Assembly (NCBI GenBank): GCA_001769215.1
Contig: MEOL01000014.1
Span: 124,001-188,000, forward strand
DNA: 64,000 nucleotides
Source: Bacteroidetes bacterium GWF2_41_31
Lineage (GTDB): Bacteria > Bacteroidota > Bacteroidia > Bacteroidales > F082
Reading direction: 5' to 3'
Below, one piece after another: positions 42,307 to 52,500 of this stretch. The notes under the pieces are model-generated. The model was not told where the DNA came from. It ran no database searches and was given only the letters and a program-made list of their open reading frames with translations. The first letter of the stretch is position 1, and the number at the start of each line of letters is the position of its first letter. Position numbers and translations under genes: made by a program.

Positions 42307-45300
42307 ATGAATAAGGCTGATATAAAAGGAATAGATGCAAGTGTTCTCGGGCAAATTATGGCCGCACAGAACATGATATTTGTGTTGCCCTCCACGAAGA
42401 GAATAACAGAATTCTTTGCAAAATTGTTGACTACTGTGCCCGGAGTGGAAGCTTGCCGTGTGTGCCTTGGAAATTCATTTTCACAGGAGGGAACTTTCAA
42501 TAATAAAGTATGTGACGAATGCGAAAATTCCCTGGGAACAGGGGATGAAATCTTTACTATCTCTAAAAAATCCAAGTGTAAATTAGAGGATCTACCCGAT
42601 GCTTATGGTTTTACATTAGAAACCATTGATCACAGGTTTGGTTTTTTCATTTTCAGGATAGGGCAAGCTGACTTTTTTGAATTATACAAACCTTTTATAA
42701 ATAACTTAGGAAATTTTGTGGCCTTATCGTTGGAGAACCGTTTGCAAAAAAGCAATTTGCAAAATACAAGAGATGAACTGGAATATAGGGTGAAAGAACG
42801 TACCAGGGAATTAACAGAAGTTAATGTCCATCTTGAAAAAGAGGTTGACGTTCGTAAACGTACACAGAAGAAATTACAACAAAGTGAGGAACAATTCAGG
42901 TTTCTTTTCGAAACAATGGCTCAAGGGGTAGTTGTCCAGGATGCCAAAAGTAAGATATTGGAAGCCAACGATGCTGCGTGTGAAATTTTAGGGCTGTCAA
43001 GAGACCAATTATTGGGAAAATCAACATACGACCCACAGTGGAAATTGATTCACGAAGATGGTTCACCTCTTTATCCTGAAGAAATGCCGTCGAATATAGC
43101 ATTGCGAACATGTAAACCTGTTGTTGAGGTTCTCATTGGTGCTTACATTCCGGATAAAAATATTTACCATTGGATTCTTACCAGTTCAACGCCCAAATTC
43201 AATGATGGCGAAAGCAAGCCATCCCTTACTCTGACTACGTTCACCAACATAACTGAACATAAACTGGTTGAACAGGAACGGCTCGATCATCTCCGTTTTT
43301 TTGAATGCCTTGATCAAATCAACCGCGCCATACAGGGTTCATATAACTATGAACAAATGATGAGTGATGTATTGGATGTTGTGTTGTCCGCCTTCAATTG
43401 CGACCGGGCGTTTTTAATGTATCCGTGCGATCCTAAAACTGCTTTATGGAAGATACCGATGGAACGCAATAAACCAGAATACCCGGGTGTAAGCGATTTG
43501 AAACTTGAAATACCTATGGATAGGGATGTTGCAGAAACACTTCGGATATTACTTTCCTCTGATGGTCCGGTGCAGTTTGGTCCGGGAACCTCATACCCGC
43601 TACCAGAGGATGTGTCCGAACACTTTGGCTTTAAATGTTTCATGTCAACGGCAATTTATCCAAAAACAGGTAAACCCTGGCAGTTTGGAATTCATCAGTG
43701 TTCTCATGCACGTAACTGGACAGCTGAGGAGGAACGACTTTTTCAGGAAATTGGCAGAAGGGTGGCCGATAGTATGAGCAGCCTGATAGCCTATCGCGAT
43801 TTGCAGGAAAGCGAGCAAAGGTACCGCATGGTTTTCGAGAATTCGCCTGTTTCGATATGGGAAGAAGATTTTTCGGAAGTAAAGTTTCTATTTGATAAGC
43901 TGAAAAAAGAAGGAATTACAAATATTGAAAGATATTTTAGCCAGCATCTCGAAACAGTCCAACAATGTATTGATTTGATAAAAATAGTTGATGTAAATTT
44001 GTCAGCCCTTGCACTGCACGAGGCTTCTTCAAAAAAAGAGCTGATGACAAACCTTGCAAGTACATTTACCCTTGATTCATCCGATACATTCAGGGAGGAA
44101 CTAATATCCTTGTGGAATGGTCATACTGAAATGACAGCCGATGCCACCGTTAAAACACTTTCCGGAAACTTTCGGGATGTAACTGTCTATGTTTCTGTTT
44201 GTCCTGGTTATGAAGGGTCTCTAAAAAAAGTACTTGTATCGCTTGTAGATATTACCAAACGCAAACAGGCTGAGAGTGCATTAATCCAGAGCGAAGCAGG
44301 CCTTAAAGAAGCACAACGCTTAGGTCGGCTTGGAAGTTGGGACTGGGATGCAATAACAGATACCATTACGTGGTCAAAGGAGTATTATCGTATTTATGGT
44401 TTCGATCCGGCGCAGCACCCGCCGGGATACGAAGAACACCTGAAGGCATACACACCAGAGAGTGCTGCACGGCTTGACGTTGCAGTGAAGGAAAATATGG
44501 AGTCAGGCAAACCATACGTACTCGATCTGGAACTAGCTCGAACAGATGGAACTCAACGCTGGGTTACTGCCCGCAGTGAAACAAAACGTGACTCAAATGG
44601 CAACGTTGTGGGTTTGCGCGGGACTGCGCAGGACATTACCGAACGTAAACTCGGTGAGGAAGAAATCCGTAAACTTAATCAGGAGCTCGAATCGCGGGTT
44701 ATTGAACGCACTACCCAATTGGAAGCTGTGAATAAAGAACTCGAAGCCTTTTCCTTTTCGGTTTCGCACGACTTACGGGCACCCTTGCGCAGCATTGATG
44801 GTTTTAGCCAGGCGCTGCTTGAGGATTATCATGATAAGATTGAGGAAGAGGGGAAAAACTATTTACAGCGGATCCGATCTGCCGCACAGCGGATGGCTCA
44901 GCTTATTGATGATCTGTTGAGCCTTTCACGTATTGGCCGGAGCGAAATCAATATTCAACAGGTGGACCTGAGCAAAATAGTACAGCAAATTGCGGATGAT
45001 CTGCACGCGAATGAACCTGATCGTAAAGTCAATTTTATTATCCAAAAAAGTATTATTGTCCAGGGAGATAGTCATCTTTTGCGTATTGTTCTGGAAAACC
45101 TGATAGGGAACGCTTGGAAATTTACATCCAAGCATCCAACAGCCCGCATAGAGTTTGGTGTGAAGCTCCAGAAAGAAATATCAGTATATTTTGTCCGCGA
45201 TGATGGGGCCGGTTTCGATATGAGATATACTCAAAAGCTTTTCGGGGCCTTTCAACGGCTCCATACAATAAGTGAATTTCCCGGAACAGGTATCGGGTTG

Positions 45301-45408
45301 GCCACCGTACAACGCATTATTCACCGGCATGCGGGTAAGGTATGGGCAGAAGGCGAAGTTGAGAAAGGTGGATCATTTTATTTTACAATTCCGCAAAGCG
45401 TAATATAA
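42307..45408 (+). CDS. soluble PAS/GAF sensor histidine kinase
   Basis: A 1033-residue kinase with no membrane helix. The N-terminal 150 residues form a GAF-like domain with a Cys cluster (EACRVCLGN and VCDECENS). Then come a coiled coil, a PAS (about 195-320), a GAF-type domain (about 325-500) with FGFKCFMSTAIYPKTGKPW and GIHQCSHARNW, and two PAS regions (about 505-785). HisKA has SVSHDLRAPLRSIDGF (His about 822); HATPase has LIGNAWKFTSKH, DDGAGFDM and GTGIGLATVQ. The kinase core is nearly the same as that of the 1268-residue kinase, so one duplicated from the other. The Cys cluster could bind metal or sense redox state. Confidence 0.9.
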   Translation: MNKADIKGIDASVLGQIMAAQNMIFVLPSTKRITEFFAKLLTTVPGVEACRVCLGNSFSQEGTFNNKVCDECENSLGTGDEIFTISKKSKCKLEDLPDAYGFTLETIDHRFGFFIFRIGQADFFELYKPFINNLGNFVALSLENRLQKSNLQNTRDELEYRVKERTRELTEVNVHLEKEVDVRKRTQKKLQQSEEQFRFLFETMAQGVVVQDAKSKILEANDAACEILGLSRDQLLGKSTYDPQWKLIHEDGSPLYPEEMPSNIALRTCKPVVEVLIGAYIPDKNIYHWILTSSTPKFNDGESKPSLTLTTFTNITEHKLVEQERLDHLRFFECLDQINRAIQGSYNYEQMMSDVLDVVLSAFNCDRAFLMYPCDPKTALWKIPMERNKPEYPGVSDLKLEIPMDRDVAETLRILLSSDGPVQFGPGTSYPLPEDVSEHFGFKCFMSTAIYPKTGKPWQFGIHQCSHARNWTAEEERLFQEIGRRVADSMSSLIAYRDLQESEQRYRMVFENSPVSIWEEDFSEVKFLFDKLKKEGITNIERYFSQHLETVQQCIDLIKIVDVNLSALALHEASSKKELMTNLASTFTLDSSDTFREELISLWNGHTEMTADATVKTLSGNFRDVTVYVSVCPGYEGSLKKVLVSLVDITKRKQAESALIQSEAGLKEAQRLGRLGSWDWDAITDTITWSKEYYRIYGFDPAQHPPGYEEHLKAYTPESAARLDVAVKENMESGKPYVLDLELARTDGTQRWVTARSETKRDSNGNVVGLRGTAQDITERKLGEEEIRKLNQELESRVIERTTQLEAVNKELEAFSFSVSHDLRAPLRSIDGFSQALLEDYHDKIEEEGKNYLQRIRSAAQRMAQLIDDLLSLSRIGRSEINIQQVDLSKIVQQIADDLHANEPDRKVNFIIQKSIIVQGDSHLLRIVLENLIGNAWKFTSKHPTARIEFGVKLQKEISVYFVRDDGAGFDMRYTQKLFGAFQRLHTISEFPGTGIGLATVQRIIHRHAGKVWAEGEVEKGGSFYFTIPQSVI

Positions 45409-45513
45409 TGATAAAGAAATTTGCTCTGTTGGAGAAAGCAATTAAAAAAGAAGTTGGTTTGGTGCATGTTAATATATAATTGTTTACCTTTAAGGCTTCT
45501 AATAGTCAAGTAG

Positions 45514-48500
45514 ATGAAAATGAATCCAGATAGTATTCGTTTCACCTCTGTTTCAACTGAACTCCGAAACAAAGCGGAGGAATTGTTGAAAGAGAAATCA
45601 TCGAAAACCCGAATTCAACTTTCAGAAGCTGAAACACAGAAACTCTTACATGAACTTGGGGTGCACCAGATAGAACTCGAATTGCAGAATGAAGAACTGA
45701 TGTTGGCCAAAGAGCAGGCAGAAATTGCTTCCCAAAGATATTCTGAGTTATACGATTTTGCACCATCTGGCTATTTTACGCTTTCTAAACAAGGTAAAAT
45801 CGTTGAGTTAAACCTTTGCGGTGCTCAAATGCTTGGACGGGAACGCACGCGGTTGAAAAACAGCCTGTTTGGTTTTTTTGTTACCGATGAAACAAAACCG
45901 GTCTTTAATCTTTTTCTTAAAAAAATATTTGCCGACAAGGCCAGAGAATTATGTGAAGTATCCTTGTTAGCGAATGGTAATACCCCCATGTTTGTCCAGC
46001 TTACCGGCATGGTTGCCGAAAATGAAGAACAATGTTTTATTACAGCCATCGACATCACCGATCGCAAAAAGCTGGAAGGGGATAAACTCGAAGCCAGCCA
46101 AGAACGGTATAGATTACTTTACGAGAATGCCAAAATAGGCCTCTACCGGACAACTCCGGATGGAACGATACTCCTGGCAAACAAGGCTTTGGTCACTATG
46201 CTTGGCTATCAATCGTTTGATGAACTTGCCAGGAGAAATGTTGAACAAAATGGTTTTGAAACGCCATCCCAACGAAAAGTATTTTTAGAAAAGATTGAGC
46301 AAAACGGTGAAGTAGAAAACCTTGAGTCTACATGGATTCGCCAGGACCGCACACCTGTTTTTGTGAAGGAAAGTGCCTTGGCGATCCGCGATACGAACGG
46401 AAAAAGTTTGTATTATGACGGAACGGTGGAAGATATAACAAAGCGCAAGCATGCCGAGGAAGCGCTGATAGAAAGCGAAGAAAAATACCGCGCCCTGTTT
46501 GAAACATCTCTTGATGGAATATCATTGTTGGATTTAAGCGGTAAAATAATTTTTGCGAACAAACAAGTAGTTAAGCTATTTGGTTACAACCATCCTTCCG
46601 AATTTATAGGCCTGAACGGGTTTGGGCTCATTCATCCTGATGATAAACCGAAAATGGACCTTTATTTTAAAGAATTTATTACCACAGGTGTTATTGCAAA
46701 TTGTGAAGTTAGATCCGTAAAAAAAGATGGTTCTGAGTTTATCGGTGAATATTCGGCAACAATAATTAAAAATGCAAACGGTGATCCGGTTTACATGATG
46801 GATGTGGTAAGAGACATCACCGAGCGGAAGCGCGCTGAAGAAGCGCTGCGCGAAAGTGAAGCACGATACCGCTTACTTTTTGAGAAAAGCGCCGATGGTA
46901 TCCTGATTGTGGATGTTGAAACAAAGACTTTCAAATATGCAAATCCTGCCCTGTGCCGAATGCTCGGATACACCGAGGAGGAATTGACAACACTGTGGCT
47001 GGCAGACATACATCCCAAACAAGACCTGCAACGGGTTATTGCCGAGTTCGAATCCCTTACCCGTGGAGACAAAACCCTTGCCCCTGATATTCCGTGTCTC
47101 AAGAAAGATGGTGGAATTGTATATGCGGACATCAATTCGACCAACATCACAATTGAGGGTAGAGCATGCAACGTGGGGCTTTTCCGCGACATTACCTCAC
47201 GCAAACTGGTGGATGAAGCTCTGAAAAAAAGTGAATTGCGATTTAAACAAATTTCGGAAAACTCGCAAGAATCGATCTGGGAAGTTGACAATACTGGTTT
47301 ATACACGTATATAAGTCCGGTAATAAAAGAGTTATTAGGCTATGATGTTGAAGAAATCATTGGTCTTAAATATTTTTATGATTTATTTGAACCTGAAAAT
47401 AAAGAAGAGCTGAAGCAGGGAGCGTTTGAAGTGTTTGCCCGTAAAGAAAGCTTCAGGAATTTTGTTAATTGTAACATCCGTAAAGACGGTAGGAAAGTTA
47501 TTCTTTCTACTTCCGGTGTCCCTATGCTTGATAATGAAAATAACCTGATTGGTTACCGCGGGGTTGATGTTGATATCACCGAACGCAAGCAAGCAGAAGA
47601 AGCACTAATAGAAAGCGAAACCCGTGCCCGTGCGCTTATTGACGCCATTCCGGATTTGATCTTCAGACTTAACAAACAGGGGATTTACCTTGATTATAAA
47701 GCAGCGAAGGAGGATCTTGCATACCAGGCAGAACCGATTATCGGTAAAAAGAACCGCGATATGATGCCGCCTGAATTTGCCAACCTGGTTGATGAAAAAA
47801 TCAAACTGACCCTCCAAACCCGACAAATGCAGGTATTTGAATATCAACTGTTATTGCCAATGAAAGGACTTCGTGAATACGAGGCCAGAATGGTTCCCTG
47901 CAGCCATGATGAAGTAATTGTCATCGTGCGCGATGTTACAGAACGTAAGAAAGCGGAAGAAATGATTAATATGCTTGCTCATGCCGTTAAAAATTCAGCG
48001 GATTGTATTGCTATCTCAGATAAGGATTACAAAATTATTTTTGTCAACGATTCCTTTAGAAAAGTTTATGGGTTCGAAAAGGAAGAAATAGTTGGTCAGA
48101 AAATATCAGTTATAACTTCAAAGAATAATCTTCCAGAAGTTGGTCATTCTCTGTATTCTGCCCTGGCAAAGAAGGAAGTGTGGACTGGTGAAGTTCTTAA
48201 TACAAAAAAAGATGGAAATGATTTTCCGGTTCAACTTTCACTTGCGCCGGTAATAACTGATAAAGGAGAAGTGATTGCTGTTGTTGGAGTGCTGAGAGAT
48301 ATCACCGAACGCAGACATGCAGAGGCAGAATTAAAACTTAAAAACGAGCAATTATTAAAGCTCAATGCCGAGAAGGACAAATTTTTTTCTATTATTGCCC
48401 ACGACCTGCGCAGCCCTTTTAACAGCTTTCTGGGATTTACAGAAATGATGGCCGAAGATTTAGGCAGGTTAACAATGAATGAAGTACAGGAGTTTTCACG

Positions 48501-49137
48501 AAGAATGAGAGACTCAGCCCTCAACCTTTTCCGTTTGCTTGAAAACCTGCTTTTGTGGGCAAAATCACAGCAAGGATCAGTTCCTTTCAATCCACAAGAG
48601 TTGCAATTGCTTCCTGTTGTTAACGAAAGCATTGCCCTTTTAAACGAACCTGCCAGGCTTAAGGAAATTGTTATTACGATTAACATACAAGAGGATATCA
48701 AGGTTTTCGCAGATAAGGATATGCTTCAAACCATTATCCGAAACCTCATCTCGAATGCCATAAAATTCACACCCAAAGGGGGCGAAATAGACCTTTCGGC
48801 AACAGTAACGCATGATAAAATAATCGAAATGGCCATTCACGATACGGGCATTGGTATGAATAGTATTTTTCTCGAAAACTTATTCAATCTCGGCTTTCAA
48901 TCAAACCGAAGAGGAACCGAAGGTGAACCCAGTTCAGGGCTGGGCTTATTGCTTTGCAAAGAATTTGTCGAAAAGCATGGCGGCAAAATCCGGGTTGAAA
49001 GCAAAGAAGCAAACCTTCCTGCCGGCTTACCTGCCGCCTGCCTGGCGCGCCTGCCTGCCGGTAGGCAGGGTAGGCAGGATAGTCATGGAAAGGCAGGTGG
49101 AACATCATTTTATTTTACAATTCCATTAACAATTTAA
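45514..49137 (+). CDS. multi-PAS sensor histidine kinase with repeat insertion in the ATPase domain
   Basis: A 1207-residue soluble kinase. It opens with a helical segment (LREL-type coil, ELHELGVHQIELELQ) and has seven PAS units up to about 940, each closed by a DITxRK string. HisKA carries IIAHDLRSPFNSFLGF (His about 963); HATPase has NLISNAIKFTPKGG (about 1077), HDTGIGMN and SSGLGLLLCKEF. Between VESKEANLPAG and HGKAGGTSFYFTIP about 30 residues (LPAACLARLPAGRQGRQ) interrupt the last strands of the ATPase domain. They come from an in-frame palindromic repeat. The reading frame is intact, so the protein is probably made; activity is uncertain. Confidence 0.88.
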   Translation: MKMNPDSIRFTSVSTELRNKAEELLKEKSSKTRIQLSEAETQKLLHELGVHQIELELQNEELMLAKEQAEIASQRYSELYDFAPSGYFTLSKQGKIVELNLCGAQMLGRERTRLKNSLFGFFVTDETKPVFNLFLKKIFADKARELCEVSLLANGNTPMFVQLTGMVAENEEQCFITAIDITDRKKLEGDKLEASQERYRLLYENAKIGLYRTTPDGTILLANKALVTMLGYQSFDELARRNVEQNGFETPSQRKVFLEKIEQNGEVENLESTWIRQDRTPVFVKESALAIRDTNGKSLYYDGTVEDITKRKHAEEALIESEEKYRALFETSLDGISLLDLSGKIIFANKQVVKLFGYNHPSEFIGLNGFGLIHPDDKPKMDLYFKEFITTGVIANCEVRSVKKDGSEFIGEYSATIIKNANGDPVYMMDVVRDITERKRAEEALRESEARYRLLFEKSADGILIVDVETKTFKYANPALCRMLGYTEEELTTLWLADIHPKQDLQRVIAEFESLTRGDKTLAPDIPCLKKDGGIVYADINSTNITIEGRACNVGLFRDITSRKLVDEALKKSELRFKQISENSQESIWEVDNTGLYTYISPVIKELLGYDVEEIIGLKYFYDLFEPENKEELKQGAFEVFARKESFRNFVNCNIRKDGRKVILSTSGVPMLDNENNLIGYRGVDVDITERKQAEEALIESETRARALIDAIPDLIFRLNKQGIYLDYKAAKEDLAYQAEPIIGKKNRDMMPPEFANLVDEKIKLTLQTRQMQVFEYQLLLPMKGLREYEARMVPCSHDEVIVIVRDVTERKKAEEMINMLAHAVKNSADCIAISDKDYKIIFVNDSFRKVYGFEKEEIVGQKISVITSKNNLPEVGHSLYSALAKKEVWTGEVLNTKKDGNDFPVQLSLAPVITDKGEVIAVVGVLRDITERRHAEAELKLKNEQLLKLNAEKDKFFSIIAHDLRSPFNSFLGFTEMMAEDLGRLTMNEVQEFSRRMRDSALNLFRLLENLLLWAKSQQGSVPFNPQELQLLPVVNESIALLNEPARLKEIVITINIQEDIKVFADKDMLQTIIRNLISNAIKFTPKGGEIDLSATVTHDKIIEMAIHDTGIGMNSIFLENLFNLGFQSNRRGTEGEPSSGLGLLLCKEFVEKHGGKIRVESKEANLPAGLPAACLARLPAGRQGRQDSHGKAGGTSFYFTIPLTI
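49012..49095 (+). repeat. palindromic repeat inserted in frame within a kinase gene
   Basis: The core CCTGCCTGCCGGTAGGCAGG (49050-49069) is a near-perfect palindrome with one mismatch, flanked by more CCTGCC and GGCAGG words. Its translation (LPAGRQGRQ) is a well-known product of this repeat type in Bacteroidota and candidate-phyla genomes. The length is compatible with a multiple of three, so the frame is kept. Confidence 0.75.
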
Positions 49138-49141
49138 TATC

Positions 49142-49594
49142 ATGGAAAATAAAATTATCTTATTGGTAGAAGACAATCTCGATGACGTCGATTTAACACT
49201 TCGTGCTTTAAAAAAGAACAATATAAAAAACGAAATCGTGGTGGCAGGCGATGGCGTTGAGGCCCTCGATTATCTTTTCGGTACAGGGAAATATTCCGGT
49301 CGCGACCTGATGATGATGCCTACCATTATTTTGCTCGACCTAAAACTTCCTAAAATTGACGGACTCGAAGTGTTACGTCGTATCCGTGCAAATAAACTAA
49401 CAAAACTCCTTCCTGTTGTAATTTTAACTTCTTCAAGAGAGGAGCAAGATATTATAAATGGTTACAGTTTGGGCGTGAACAGCTATGTTCGAAAACCGGT
49501 CGATTTCAATCAATTTACCGAGGCTGTCAACCAACTTGGTTTATACTGGTTGCTGTTTAACGAGTTGCCGCCAATAAAAAATGGAGATCTATAA
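49142..49594 (+). CDS. single-domain response regulator (Rcp1-like)
   Basis: A 150-residue receiver domain only. The acidic pair is in LLVEDNLDD (about residues 7-15), the phosphoacceptor Asp in IILLDLKLPKIDG (about 66), the Thr/Ser in VILTSSREEQD (about 95) and the Lys in YVRKPVDF (about 119). It has the two-Tyr/Trp tail of Rcp1-type proteins that pair with bacteriophytochrome-like kinases. It starts 4 bp after the multi-PAS kinase and 1 bp before the hybrid kinase start, so it probably receives phosphate from one of the four kinases. No output domain; it may shuttle phosphate or bind a partner. Confidence 0.92.
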   Translation: MENKIILLVEDNLDDVDLTLRALKKNNIKNEIVVAGDGVEALDYLFGTGKYSGRDLMMMPTIILLDLKLPKIDGLEVLRRIRANKLTKLLPVVILTSSREEQDIINGYSLGVNSYVRKPVDFNQFTEAVNQLGLYWLLFNELPPIKNGDL

Positions 49595-49595
49595 A

Positions 49596-52500
49596 ATGAA
49601 AAAAATACTGCGTATATTGTTTATTGAAGATTCGGAGGATGATGCCCTTTTGCTTTTGCATCATATAAAAAAGGGTGGATACCGTGTTGATTATGAGCTT
49701 ATACAAACTTTAATGCAATTGAAAGCTGCACTTCTCGAAAAAAAGTGGGACCTCATTATTTCCGATTATGCAATGCCTCATTTCAATGGATTGCGAGCGT
49801 TAACATACTTAACAGAGACAGGCCTTGATATTCCGTTTATTGTGGTATCAGGCACCATTGGCGAAGAGGTTGCTGTTAACATGATGAAAGCCGGGGCCAA
49901 TGATTATCTCATGAAGGATAATCTGATGCGGTTATTACCCGCTATTGAAAGAGAGTTGCGTGATTGGGAAAGTCGGGCAGAAAGGAGACTGCTTAAACAA
50001 AAACAAAAACAATTAGAGGAAGAGCGTCTGTCCAATATGCGGTATTTCGAAAGCATGGATAAGATAAACCTGACCATTCTCGGAACCAATGACCTGGAAC
50101 AGTTGATGAGAGATGTTCTTAAAACCATGATGTTGGTATTTGATTGCGATCGATCCTGGCTATTTTATCCATGCGACCCTGAAGCAACCTCGTTTATCGT
50201 CCCCATGGAAATTACCAAACCCGAATATCCGGGTGCAGGAATATTAAATGAGGAAGTACCCATGCCCAAGGACATGGCTCAAAATCTGCGTGAAGCACTG
50301 GAATCTTCAGATCCTGTGACTTATATGGCAGGGTCCGAAAAACCTATTAATAAAGTCAGTGCGGAGCAATTTGGTGTTAAATCGATGATGATGGTTGCAC
50401 TATATCCAAAAACGGGCAAACCCTGGATGCTTGGCATGCACCAATGTTCGCACAAAAGAGAATGGACGACGGAAGAAAAACGGTTGTTACAGGAGACAGG
50501 AAGGCGTTTGAGCGATGCACTTACCAGCATGTTGATTCACCGTGATTTACGTAAAAGCGAAGCTGAGAACCGTGCGATTGTTGATGCGGTACCGGATCTT
50601 CTGTTTCGGGTCAATCGGGATGGCATCATAACAGATTTCCGAAAGCCGGAGCACATGAACCTGTATGTTGAATCAGACCAATTCCTTGGCCGGGCGATTG
50701 GTGAGGTGTTGCCTGTTAATGTTTCAGACGCTACCTACCCGGCAATCGAAAAAGCACTTAAAACGGATGAGGTTGTGACATTTGAATATAATCTTACATC
50801 AAAAGATCAATACCAATATTTTGAGGGGCGAATGATTGCCTTTTCGAAAGATGAAGTTTTGGTATTTGTGCGTAACATCACCGAACGCAAACAGGCGGAG
50901 GAACATCTCATCGAAAGTGAACAAAAATACCGGTCCTTAGCTGAATGCTCCCCTGACAATATCATCCGTTATGATAAGGAGTGCAAGGCAGTTTATATCA
51001 ATCGCAACATGATTTTGACTGTAGGATCCGAGGTTGCTTCTATGATCGGCCAAACGCCGATGGAAAGTAATGATTTTCCGGGTACAGTTGACTATCAGGC
51101 AAATCTGCAACAAGTAATTCAAACAGGTCAACCAGAAGAATTCGATATTGTAGTTCCTGATACCAAAGGAGAATGGCGTGTACATCAAATTCGCATGATT
51201 GCCGAATACGACAATGATTGTAACATCATCGGTGCATTGTCCATTGGACGCGACATCACCGAACGTAGAATGGCAGAAAATGAAATAGCCCGGATGAACC
51301 GTAGCCTGCGGATGCTAAGCGAAGTCAATCAGGCGTTAATTCACATAACCGATGAAAAAGCCCTGCTGAACGAAGTATGCCGGATAGCTGTTGAAGATGG
51401 TGGTTATCGCATGGCCTGGGTAGGGTTTGCAGAGCACGATGAGGATAAGACCATTGTGCCGGTGGCGCGGGCAGGATTCGACTCAGGTTATATTGATGCG
51501 CTAAAATTAACCTGGGCAGATGCTGACCGTGGCCGGGGGCCGTGTGGTACGGCAATCCGCACAGGACAACCATTTGTCGTGCGTAATGTTTTGGAAGAAC
51601 CCCTCTTTTCGATATGGTTTGAATCAGCCATCAAACAGGGTTATCAATCATTCATTGCGTTACCTCTGATTAGCGGGAGCCAAACATTTGGACTCATTGC
51701 CATTTACTCAGCCGAGATAGAAGCCTTCGATAGTAAGGAAGTTGAATTGCTTAAGGAAATGGGAGATGATCTGGCCTTTGGTCTAGTCGCGTTACAGGTT
51801 CGTGAAAACAGGGAAAAGGCAGAAAAGGCACTTCGGGAAAGTGAAGAACGTTACCGACTGATTGCTGAGAATACTGCGGATACAGTAGCTGTGCTGGACC
51901 TTAATCTAAATATGGTATATATCAGCCCATCGGTACTTAAGATGCGTGGATTTTCGGTAGAAGAATCTTTAAAACATTCTCTGGATCAGATTTTTACTCC
52001 TTCGTCTATGCAAAAAGTCAAAGAAACGTTTACCAAACAAATGGCATTGGAGGCAACGGGAAAGGCCGATCCAATGAGAACAGAAACAATTGAACTTGAA
52101 GAGTATTGTAAAGATGGCTCCATCATCTGGGTCGAGATTGTAGTGTCTTTCTTGAGAGATGTCAATCTGGTTCCTACGGGGATATTAACAGCTACAAGAA
52201 ATATCACCGAACGTAAGCAATCTGAGGAAAAATTAAGGATACTATCCCGCGCGGTGGAACAAAGTCCGGCATCCATCATTATAACCAATACCGATGGGAC
52301 AATAGAATACGTTAACCCAAAATTCATGTCCGTAACCGGATATTCAATTGATGAAGTACTCGGGCAGAATCCCAGGATTTTAAAATCCAGCGAACAAGGT
52401 CCTCAATATTATGAACAGTTTTGGAAGACCATCACTTCGGGCAAGGAGTGGTATGGTGAATTCCATAACAAGAAAAAAAACGGAGAACTATTTTGGGAAC

